In this document: positions 8,503-15,126 of the stretch, piece by piece | Position numbering within the stretch: the first letter of the stretch is position 1 | How the letters are laid out: every line of letters begins with the position of its first letter | Assembly: GCF_039631295.1 (NCBI RefSeq) | Contig: NZ_JBDIVE010000001.1 | Coordinates: forward strand, 186,001-250,000 | Direction of reading: 5' to 3' | From: Viridibacterium sediminicola | GTDB lineage: Bacteria; Pseudomonadota; Gammaproteobacteria; Burkholderiales; Rhodocyclaceae | DNA length: 64,000 bases | Translations under genes and position numbers: made by a program | The notes under the pieces: generated by a model | Database searches by the model: none | Seen by the model: the letters and a program-made list of their open reading frames with translations, nothing else | Told to the model about the DNA's origin: nothing

Positions 8503-8778
8503 ACATCGGGTGCGGATAGTCGTAGGGCTAAACTACTCCGGAGACTGCGCCAGCCACCAGAAGGCGACTTCACGCGTACATTGATGCAATGGTAGTGCTC
8601 AGCCGTGTTTAGTAATTGGGAGGCGAGTGCCAACCATCTCGGCGGCCCCTCCAAGGAGTTCCGCCTAGGCGCTATGCGAACAGGCGGCTAATGTAGGCTT
8701 GGTGGGACAATACGACGGAACAACTAGCGTTCCACAAGACCGGAACATCTGGAGCACGTAATCCTTTCGAGGTCACTT
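8503..8778. other. Intergenic stretch without recognisable gene
   Basis: This 276-bp stretch lies between the metH terminator and the Mrr-type gene. No convincing ORF, RNA gene or terminator was seen. Composition shifts from GC-rich toward the lower GC of the following gene, consistent with a recombination boundary. Confidence 0.5.
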
Positions 8779-9795
8779 ATGGGTGCAATCTGGTTTCCAG
8801 CGGGAAGATTAGCCGACTGTTTACACGAGCTTGTTGGATACAAGGCCGGTATTGCCGCCTCTCTTCGTAATCTATGCGATCTCCTCGAAGGGACGAGGTA
8901 TCCCGATATCGTGCTCGAGTCTGAAGAGCGGATGGTTCGCGTCCGTGCTGAGGAATATGAAAATCTATTCTTCACCCTGCTCGAAAGAATTGGGCATACC
9001 GATACGAGGCACAACGGAATATTTGACCTTTATGACTTGCTAGATCAGCTAAAGCAAAAACATGGGGAGCAGTTTGTTACCACCCTGACAAAGATACAAA
9101 CGCAGAGCCTATTCTCCAGACTGGACAACGTCGGCCCCATTGATCCTTTTCCCATTATCGAAGCCGCGAGAAAGAAACTTGGCCCACAAGGCGGCTTAGC
9201 GATGATGGAGATTTTTGACATGCATCAGCGAATCAATGAACTAAGCCCCTACACATCCGAAAGATACGTCCAGTGGGATGATGTAATTCCACTGGATGGT
9301 TTGTACGAACGGCCATCCAACAAGGCAAACCATGGCGAATTCATTGACCAGAGATTTATCGACTACCTCGCCGCAAATGTCGCTCAACTATATGAAATGC
9401 ACTGGCGTAGATTTGAAGAGCTCATTGCTGAGTATTTTCATCGAATCGGTTACAAGGTGGAGCTTGGGCCAGGACAAAATGACGACGGAGTTGATATTCG
9501 AGTTTGGAGACCAGAGGAAAACGGACAGGGCGTCGGACAACTACATATTGTTCAATGCAAACGCCAACGGGACAAAATTGAGAAAGTAGTTGTGAAAGGT
9601 CTTTACGCAGATGTGATGCATGAAAATGCAGCATGGGGCGTAATCGTCACAACCTCCTCCCTTGCAAAAGGAGCAAAGAAAACTATCGAAGCAAGGGGAT
9701 ATCCAATCCAAGAAGTTGACGGCAATAAAGTTGCCGAATGGTTAACCACACTCCGCACACCAGGAACTGGAATCGTCCGACGCTCAAGTTCCTAA
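8779..9795 (+). CDS. Mrr-type restriction endonuclease-like protein with unrecognised N-terminal domain
   Basis: The C-terminal 130 residues of this 338-residue protein match the Mrr-type PD-(D/E)xK nuclease fold. The key pieces are FEELIAEYFHRIGYKVE, the metal-binding aspartate in DDGVDIRV (about residue 239), and the QCKRQ motif (about residues 260-264) in which Q replaces the usual E/D. The end, GVIVTTSSLAKGAKKTIEARG and EVDGNKVAEWL, is also family-typical. The N-terminal 200 residues (CLHELVGYKAGIAASL onward) are mostly helical and I do not recognise them. Its GC content and codon use are visibly lower than the neighbours, a sign of horizontal transfer. Mrr relatives cut modified DNA, so a defence role next to fic is plausible but unproven. 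No methyltransferase accompanies it. Confidence 0.75.
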   Translation: MGAIWFPAGRLADCLHELVGYKAGIAASLRNLCDLLEGTRYPDIVLESEERMVRVRAEEYENLFFTLLERIGHTDTRHNGIFDLYDLLDQLKQKHGEQFVTTLTKIQTQSLFSRLDNVGPIDPFPIIEAARKKLGPQGGLAMMEIFDMHQRINELSPYTSERYVQWDDVIPLDGLYERPSNKANHGEFIDQRFIDYLAANVAQLYEMHWRRFEELIAEYFHRIGYKVELGPGQNDDGVDIRVWRPEENGQGVGQLHIVQCKRQRDKIEKVVVKGLYADVMHENAAWGVIVTTSSLAKGAKKTIEARGYPIQEVDGNKVAEWLTTLRTPGTGIVRRSSS

Positions 9796-9824
9796 GGCCG
9801 TAACCCGGAATGCGTGCCCCAATC

Positions 9825-9901
9825 GTAGGGTGGGTTCGCGAAGCAACCCACCGCTTTCCGATTACTCATGACGGCGGGTTGTCGCTACGAGCCCAGCCTA
9901 C
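9825..9901. repeat. Dispersed intergenic repeat, copy A
   Basis: A 77-bp element starting GTAGGGTGGGTTCGCGAAG and ending near GCCCAGCCTAC. It shares its layout and much of its sequence, including CCACCGCTTTCCGAT and GGGTTGTCGCT, with copy B at 11225-11305 in the same orientation. Its ends are partly inverted complements (GTAGGGTGGG against the CCCACCCTAC-like end). Function unknown; REP-like. Confidence 0.75.
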
Positions 9902-9905
9902 ACCT

Positions 9906-10343
9906 TCACGTCTTCTGACGCCGTGCAACGCGCGCGGGCACCTTGTCCGGACTGACCACGGCCCCCACCGCAGCCAGGCCCAGCAAGCGCCTGAAGGTCG
10001 GGCATTCCATATGACTGGGCGCCTTGCACGCAGCAGCGTGGCGCAGGCCGTCGCGCATTGCGGTGAGGCGACGGATGTTGCGGTCCAGCTCGTCGGCCTT
10101 GGTGCGCAGCAGGGCTCGGTCGATCCGGGGGGCGCCATCGGGCGCGAACATCTGCGCGATCTCGTCGAGCGAGAGGCCGGAGGCACGGCCGAGGGCGATG
10201 AGTGCAAGGCGTTCGAGCACGTCAGGGTTGAAGAGGCGGCGCAGGCCGCGACGACCGACGGAGACGATGAGGCCTTTCTCTTCATAGAAACGCAGTGTCG
10301 AGGCAGGCACGCCTGACGCCTTGGCGACTTCCGAAATATCCAT
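9906..10343 (-). CDS. MerR family transcriptional regulator
   Basis: This 145-residue DNA-binding protein opens with the MerR helix-turn-helix and wing (MDISEVAKASGVPASTLRFYEEKGL, then GLRRLF). A dimerisation helix follows (about residues 75-105). Two cysteines near the C-terminus (AACKAPSHMECPTF) could bind a metal or sense redox state, but the pattern does not match a metal class I can name. It is divergent from the DUF2938 gene. A 19-bp-spaced promoter with a SoxR-like dyad lies between them, so it probably controls that gene by the usual MerR DNA-untwisting mechanism and represses itself. Signal unknown. Confidence 0.87.
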   Translation of the reverse strand: MDISEVAKASGVPASTLRFYEEKGLIVSVGRRGLRRLFNPDVLERLALIALGRASGLSLDEIAQMFAPDGAPRIDRALLRTKADELDRNIRRLTAMRDGLRHAAACKAPSHMECPTFRRLLGLAAVGAVVSPDKVPARVARRQKT

Positions 10344-10352
10344 ACAAAGCCC

Positions 10353-10383
10353 TTGACCTCAAGTTGACTTGAACTCCTAAGCT
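10353..10383 (+). promoter_or_regulatory. MerR-type promoter with 19-bp spacer and dyad operator
   Basis: TTGACC (10353-10358) and TAAGCT (10378-10383) are separated by 19 bp, the long spacing typical of MerR-controlled promoters. The spacer carries the near-palindrome CTCAAGTTGACTTGAA (one mismatch), which resembles the SoxR box as I recall it. It faces the DUF2938 gene and overlaps the upstream region of the divergent merR-like gene. Confidence 0.7.
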
Positions 10384-10422
10384 AGCACTACAGCCTCACG
10401 GAGGCCAGCTTTGGAGAGATTC

Positions 10423-10935
10423 ATGGACAAGGTATTGCTCGGCGACCTGTTCGCCACCGTGCTCACCGGCATCGGCGCCACGGCGCTGATGGATGTGTGG
10501 GGCGTCATCCGCCACCCGCTGCTGGGCGTGCCCGCGCCGGACTATGGCCTCGTTGGTCGCTGGCTGGCCTGGATGCCGCGCGGACGCTTTCACCACACAG
10601 GCATCGCCAAATCAGAGCCCATGCGGCATGAGGGACTGATTGGCTGGACGGCGCACTACCTGACCGGCATCAGCTTCGCGAGCTTGCTGGTACTCACCTA
10701 CGGGACGGACTGGTTGCACGCGCCGCGTCTTGTGCCAGCACTGCTGGTGAGCCTCGTGACGCTCGCAGCGCCTTTCCTGCTAATGCAACCGGGCATGGGC
10801 GCAGGCATCGCAGCATCGCGCACGCCGCGCCCGAATGCGGCGCGCCTGCATAGCCTTATCTCGCATCTGGTGTTTGGTGTCGGGCTGTATCTCTCGAGCT
10901 GCGCGGTGCAGCGTCTGCAGCCCCTCTTCGTCTGA
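10423..10935 (+). CDS. DUF2938 family membrane protein
   Basis: This 170-residue protein has several hydrophobic segments (for example the stretches near residues 10-30, 75-95, 105-125 and 145-165). It resembles the DUF2938 family of inner-membrane proteins with no known activity; GIGATALMDVWGV and WIGHYLTG-like sequences (here GWTAHYLTGISFASLLV) are characteristic. The ATG at 10423 is preferred because GGAGAG lies just upstream; a TTG at 10411 is the in-frame alternative. It is the first gene downstream of the MerR-type promoter and probably forms an operon with the DUF2798 gene 61 bp later. Confidence 0.75.
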   Translation: MDKVLLGDLFATVLTGIGATALMDVWGVIRHPLLGVPAPDYGLVGRWLAWMPRGRFHHTGIAKSEPMRHEGLIGWTAHYLTGISFASLLVLTYGTDWLHAPRLVPALLVSLVTLAAPFLLMQPGMGAGIAASRTPRPNAARLHSLISHLVFGVGLYLSSCAVQRLQPLFV

Positions 10936-10996
10936 ACGACGCGCGGGCTCACCGGACCCACGCTACAAACTTTTCCCCCACGTACAGGATCATGTC

Positions 10997-11221
10997 ATGC
11001 GCATTCCTTCCCGCTTCGCCCCCATCCTCTTCAGCGCCTTGCTGTCGGCCATCATGGTCTGCATCGTGTCGGCCTTCGTACTGGTCGTCTCGCAGGGCAT
11101 CCACGCTGGTTTGCCTGCTCAGTGGCTGAGAAGCTGCCTCACGACTTGGCCGGTAGCGTTCCCGACGGTAGCCATCGTTGCACCCTGGGTGCGACGCATT
11201 GTCGGGCGACTGACCGCGTAG
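10997..11221 (+). CDS. Small DUF2798 family membrane protein
   Basis: This 74-residue protein consists of two predicted transmembrane helices (residues 10-32 and about 48-66) with a basic start, MRIPSRFAPILFSALLSAIM. It matches the small DUF2798 membrane proteins as I know them, whose function is unknown. It lies 61 bp after the DUF2938 gene on the same strand, inside the repeat-bracketed MerR module. The second dispersed repeat begins 4 bp after its stop codon. Confidence 0.7.
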   Translation: MRIPSRFAPILFSALLSAIMVCIVSAFVLVVSQGIHAGLPAQWLRSCLTTWPVAFPTVAIVAPWVRRIVGRLTA

Positions 11222-11224
11222 CGC

Positions 11225-11305
11225 GTAAGGTGGATCCGCGCAGCAAGCCACCGCTTTCCGATCACTCACTACGGAGGGTTGTCGCTGCGCTCCGAACCCA
11301 CCCTA
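11225..11305. repeat. Dispersed intergenic repeat, copy B
   Basis: An 81-bp element in the same orientation as copy A (9825-9901), sharing CCACCGCTTTCCGAT and GGGTTGTCGCT and ending CCGAACCCACCCTAC. The two copies exactly bracket the MerR/DUF2938/DUF2798 module. Copy B is a few bases longer and somewhat diverged. Confidence 0.75.
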
Positions 11306-11413
11306 CCCCAACCGTGCAATCTTCTGCGCGGCCAACTCGACATGCGCTTCCAGCGCCGCCACGCAGGGCGCGAAGCGCAGGCTGAATAGTCCTGTCAGCT
11401 TCACAGAGTCCAT
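11303..11413 (-). pseudogene. Possible C-terminal gene remnant (36-codon ORF)
   Basis: An open frame on the minus strand encodes about 36 residues (MDSVKLTGLFSLRFAP, then an alanine/leucine-rich helix ending AAQKIARLG). The amphipathic helix and the codon pattern look coding, but it has no clear ribosome-binding site and begins inside an otherwise empty gap. It could be a tail left from a deleted gene or chance. I do not recognise it. Confidence 0.25.
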
Positions 11414-11753
11414 GAATAGATAGTGATATGCCCATTCGCGCTATCTCTTCGCCCATCCTGGTCCCAAGAGCGGTGGCGCCAACTGACATAAACCCGCATC
11501 TTCAATGGGTTAGATGACCCGCTGGCACGCATCACTCGGAGAGTTTCCGGGCAAGAGGCTTCGCCTTGAATAGATGTGCGAATGGATACATGAATAGATA
11601 AAGCCTGAAATACGAAGCCTGTGTCGACGACGACCGTCTGCCAGTTGGCTCGGCATCGTCAGGCGGCTGAGGGCGTGAGCTGGGTTGGCAAAGCGACACA
11701 TCGTTTTTCCGGCGCGCCTTATAAGCCACCGCGCGACGACGCCACGCAAGCCC
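11414..11753. other. Intergenic stretch with short ATGAATAGATA repeats
   Basis: No supported gene. The motif ATGAATAGATA occurs twice (near 11412 and 11590), with GAATAGATG between them, in an otherwise unremarkable stretch. It lies downstream of the Crp/Fnr-type gene. No terminator hairpin stands out. Confidence 0.4.
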
Positions 11754-12515
11754 TCAAAGCTTCACAACAGGAATACTGCCCGCATCCTTGATCAGCTGCC
11801 GCTGTGGCAGGTAGGGGAGCAGGAGGTCGGTTTCCTTTTTGACTACTTCGTAGCATTCGCAGCTGAGGGCTTCGAGCTTGGCGCGGTCGAGCACGCGGAT
11901 GGATCCGCGTCCGTAGGAGATGGCGCCGAGTTCGCGCAGCTTCAGCGCGGCCTGGGTGACGCCCTCGCGACGCACGCCGAGCATGCTGGCGATGAATTCC
12001 TGCGTCATCGTCAGGTGGTTGTGTGACAGACGATCCATCGACAGCAGCAGCCAGCGGCACAGCTGCTGGTCTATCGAGTGGTGGCGGTTGCAGACTGCAG
12101 TCTGCGCGATCTGGGTGATCAGCGCCTGGGTGTAGCGCAGCATCAGGACCAGCAATTGGCCGTGGCGCTGGAATTCTTCTTTCACCCGTGCGCGCGGCAA
12201 GCGGTAGGCGTAACCGGCGCTCTGCACCAGGGAGCGGCTGGGCGTGCTCTCACCGCCCATGAACAGGGTGATGCCCAGCAGGCCCTCGTTGCCGACCACC
12301 AGGATGGCCGTGGATTCGCCACTCTCCATGACGTACTGCAAGGAGACGATGGAGTCGGTCGGGAAATAGACGTGGCGCATCGCACGCCCGGATTCATACA
12401 AGACTGCGCGCAGAGGCAGGGGCACGAGTTCCAGATGCGGGAACAGCCGCCCCTGCACTTCAGGCGACAAAGCCGCCAGCAAATGATTCTGGCTTGGCTC
12501 GGGACGTACAGACAT
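11754..12515 (-). CDS. Crp/Fnr family transcriptional regulator
   Basis: This 253-residue regulator has an N-terminal cyclic-nucleotide-binding-like barrel (about residues 15-135; LVVGNEGLLGI, then VQSAGYAYRLP) and a C-terminal winged helix. The recognition region is LTMTQEFIASMLGVRREGVTQAA. It lacks the cysteine set of an Fnr iron-sulfur cluster at its N-terminus, so an oxygen-sensing role is not supported. AGGTATTGCC precedes the start ATG. It stands alone, with no operon partner on its strand. It belongs to a group common in betaproteobacteria whose signals are mostly unknown. Confidence 0.87.
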   Translation of the reverse strand: MSVRPEPSQNHLLAALSPEVQGRLFPHLELVPLPLRAVLYESGRAMRHVYFPTDSIVSLQYVMESGESTAILVVGNEGLLGITLFMGGESTPSRSLVQSAGYAYRLPRARVKEEFQRHGQLLVLMLRYTQALITQIAQTAVCNRHHSIDQQLCRWLLLSMDRLSHNHLTMTQEFIASMLGVRREGVTQAALKLRELGAISYGRGSIRVLDRAKLEALSCECYEVVKKETDLLLPYLPQRQLIKDAGSIPVVKL

Positions 12516-12893
12516 GGCAATACCTTGGTAAGCCGGCCTTCAGCAATGGAAGGCCGAAACCCTTGGACCTTACAGGGCATTGCCATGCGGCTCGGTGCGC
12601 TAGCACACATAAGCGCCCTGCCCGCCCGCAAAGTCTCGCCTGTGCAGACCCGCTGGGGGCGCGAAGCCAGCCACCGCGCACGCAGGAACCCGTCATTGGG
12701 CGGAAGCTCCGGAGGCGTTCAGCCCTACCTGGCGTAGCAGCCGTATTTTTCTCCTTCATCTTTGTCTGTGTGCAAAGAATGGGCTCTGGCGTAAAAAGCA
12801 CAATTGCGATCAAGACAAGCCAATGGAATCTCCTTAGGGTGTGAAAAGAAACAGGCCGCTTGCGGAAAAAACTGTGCACACCTGGAGGAAGAC
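12516..12893. other. Divergent intergenic region between Crp/Fnr gene and esterase gene
   Basis: This 378-bp gap holds the upstream regions of two divergent genes. I see the ribosome-binding site TGGAGGAAGAC just before the esterase start. No well-formed promoter pair, operator dyad or RNA gene could be singled out. Confidence 0.4.
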
Positions 12894-14774
12894 ATGATGC
12901 ATGAAATGCAAAAGGGATTATGGTGGAGGCTTCTTGGCGCCACTGTATTGGCCGTAACGCTATCGGCGTGCGGTGGCAGCAGCAGCGATGGCACGGCCAG
13001 TACGTCGAGTTCAAGCGCGGGCTCGGCGGCTAGTTCAAGCGCAAGCTCAAGTTCAAGTTCAAGCGCCAATGCAAGCAGCAGCGCGAGTGTGAGCAGCGCA
13101 TCGGGAACGGCGGCGGTCACCATTCATATGATTGGTGACTCGACGATGACCACCTATACGGCAGATCGACGTCCGCAGTACGGCTGGGGCGAGAAGTTTG
13201 CGCCATTCTTCAATAACAATGTGACGATCAAGAACTGGGCTGCGGGTGGTCGTAGCTCGCGCAGCTTCTACTATGAATCGGGCATGTGGGATGTGGCCAA
13301 GGCGGCCATCCAGAGCGGCGATTACGTGATCATCCAGTTTGGTCACAATGACCAGAAGTACGGGGACACAACATCAACCGGGCCCTACGCGACTTATGGC
13401 ACTTACGCGATCTGCAGCGATTCGACCGTGACCGACGGCGAGAATTGCACCGGCGGAAGCGATGTGGTTGATACGACGACAACGCGCGAGGAGCACTCGT
13501 ATTACCAGTTCCTCAAGCGTTATGTGACGGAGGTGCGCGCCAAGGGCGGCATTCCTGTTCTGATGACCTCCGTTGTGCGCCGCTACATGAGCGCTGGCGT
13601 GGTGACTGCTGAGGGGCAGCACGATCTGAGTGCGGTCAAGAAAGGCACCGAGGCGAATCCGCGTGGCAACTATCCTGCAGCGATGAAGGCGGTAGCAACA
13701 AAATACAATGTCCCAATCGTCGATATCACCGCCGGTACAAAGTCCGTGGTCGAGGCCTATGGCAGCGCTGCAGTGGTAACGCCGTATCTGTTCTATCCGG
13801 ACGACACGCACCTTAACGGCCTCTATGCCACGCTGGTGGCGAAGATGGCGGTCGATGGGCTCAAGACCAATGGCGTGCTGAGCAGTTATATGCTCAGCAA
13901 TCCCCAGGTGGTGACGAGTGCGTCGACGGTGAGCTTCTCTGACACCTATGCCAACAACACGAGTTCGCAGTTCTTCAATCTTGCCGGTATGGATCTTTCG
14001 CCGGCTGCGGGCACGGTGACGCTGACTGCACCGAGCGGTTTCAAGCTTTCGACGGATCAGACGAGCTGGAGCACTTCGCTCGATGTGAGCTATACCGGCA
14101 GCGCCTTCACCAAGACTGTGTATGTGCAGTTTGCGCCCACGGCAGCACAGAGCTACAGCGGCTCGATCGCGATCACACTTGGAGCAAGCTCGATGGGTGC
14201 GGTGGCTGTCAGTGGTAAGGGGCTGGCTGCGCTGACCGGAACGGATTCGTCCGGCCTGTGGGCGATGATGAACGCATCGCTCAGCGGCAGCGCGACCGGA
14301 CTGGCGACGGTGAGCGACGCGGTGGTGTCTGCCAGCATCACCTCTTCGTCGACCACCACGGGGACCATCAACAGCACGAACTACACAGTCAATCGCTACA
14401 CTGCAACGGGCATTGCTGCAGCCGACAGTACGCGTTACATCGAATTCCTGGTGGCGCCAAGCTCCGGGACGCTCACGGTAACCACGATCTCGTCGTACTT
14501 CGGGGGCAGCGGCGGCTCGGGGGTGTACGTTGACATCCTGTATTCGACCGATGGATTCGCGACATCAACTACGCTGGCAAGCAAGGTCAATCCGCCGTCC
14601 AACACCAGCTCGGCGGGCTACGTGATGAACCAGTACCCGTACTCCGGGCTGACAATCCCCGTAACATCAGGCAAGACGCTATCGGTCAGGATCTATCCGT
14701 ATTACAAGGATTCCACCTCGACGAATAAATTCCTCTCGATTGCCAACATGACGATCCAGGGAACGGTGCAATAG
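12894..14774 (+). CDS. SGNH/GDSL esterase lipoprotein (rhamnogalacturonan acetylesterase-like) with serine-rich linker
   Basis: This 626-residue protein starts with a lipoprotein signal (lipobox LSAC, followed by GGSSSDG) and then a serine/alanine linker of about 45 residues. The SGNH hydrolase domain follows: GDS nucleophile near residue 83 (MIGDSTM), the glycine block AAGGRSSRSF, GHND near residues 150-153, and the DDTHLN aspartate-histidine pair near 303-308. This set fits rhamnogalacturonan/xylan acetylesterases that deacetylate plant polysaccharides. The rest (residues about 340-626) is threonine/serine-rich beta sandwich, with one Ig-like unit and a C-terminal domain. The ATG at 12894 has a strong ribosome-binding site; an upstream in-frame codon at 12804 does not. 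Serine linkers of this kind join modules of secreted polysaccharide-degrading enzymes. Substrate is inferred. Confidence 0.82.
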   Translation: MMHEMQKGLWWRLLGATVLAVTLSACGGSSSDGTASTSSSSAGSAASSSASSSSSSSANASSSASVSSASGTAAVTIHMIGDSTMTTYTADRRPQYGWGEKFAPFFNNNVTIKNWAAGGRSSRSFYYESGMWDVAKAAIQSGDYVIIQFGHNDQKYGDTTSTGPYATYGTYAICSDSTVTDGENCTGGSDVVDTTTTREEHSYYQFLKRYVTEVRAKGGIPVLMTSVVRRYMSAGVVTAEGQHDLSAVKKGTEANPRGNYPAAMKAVATKYNVPIVDITAGTKSVVEAYGSAAVVTPYLFYPDDTHLNGLYATLVAKMAVDGLKTNGVLSSYMLSNPQVVTSASTVSFSDTYANNTSSQFFNLAGMDLSPAAGTVTLTAPSGFKLSTDQTSWSTSLDVSYTGSAFTKTVYVQFAPTAAQSYSGSIAITLGASSMGAVAVSGKGLAALTGTDSSGLWAMMNASLSGSATGLATVSDAVVSASITSSSTTTGTINSTNYTVNRYTATGIAAADSTRYIEFLVAPSSGTLTVTTISSYFGGSGGSGVYVDILYSTDGFATSTTLASKVNPPSNTSSAGYVMNQYPYSGLTIPVTSGKTLSVRIYPYYKDSTSTNKFLSIANMTIQGTVQ

Positions 14775-14795
14775 GCATTGCAGCGCTATTGATTC

Positions 14796-14821
14796 AAGGC
14801 CGGGCGAGTCCCGGCCTTTTT
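14796..14821 (+). terminator. Rho-independent terminator after the esterase gene
   Basis: AAGGCCGGG and CCCGGCCTT form a stem around a short loop, followed by TTTT, 21 bp after the esterase stop codon. Confidence 0.9.
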
Positions 14822-14926
14822 CGTCAGCTCCTGCAAGAAACCATGTCCTGGCGGGTGCCGGATAAAGTGCGCATCAGCACCCAGGGGGATTCGCACAGCA
14901 GCCCCCTGAGCAAACCATGCAAGCCC

Positions 14927-15055
14927 TCAGCGCTTCACGACGATCTGATGCGGCGCGACCCCTTCGTAGATGACGATTTGAATATCCCCACGGCGAATGA
15001 TTTGATGCCGCCCCTTTTCGACGCTTGGCCCGCCCTGCCCTGACAAGGCCTGCAT
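14927..15055 (-). CDS. Possible small protein (42 residues)
   Basis: A minus-strand frame encodes MQALSGQGGPSVEKGRHQII followed by a charged and hydrophobic beta-like tail (RRGDIQIVIYEG ... VVKR). The alternating pattern looks like real protein, and the frame is fully contained in an otherwise gene-free gap. There is no good ribosome-binding site before the ATG at 15055. It may be a small orphan gene or the tail of a decayed one. I do not recognise a family. Confidence 0.3.
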   Translation of the reverse strand: MQALSGQGGPSVEKGRHQIIRRGDIQIVIYEGVAPHQIVVKR

Positions 15056-15126
15056 GTCTGTAACGCAGCGCTGCAAAAGTGCGATGCGTCCATTTTTGGC
15101 GCTAACTTTGTCCAGGGGGCTCGAAC

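Noticed and set aside
9906..11221. Mercury or copper resistance cluster based on the MerR protein
   Set aside because: No reductase, P-type ATPase or metal chaperone genes are present; the neighbours are small membrane proteins of unknown function.
13005..13090. Short tandem repeats resembling a CRISPR array or satellite
   Set aside because: The AAGCTCAAGTTCAAG-type repeats are the serine/alanine linker codons of the esterase lipoprotein. They are in frame, with no spacer structure.
14789..15043. 84-codon plus-strand frame after the esterase gene
   Set aside because: It begins in the terminator hairpin, has no ribosome-binding site and mixed composition.
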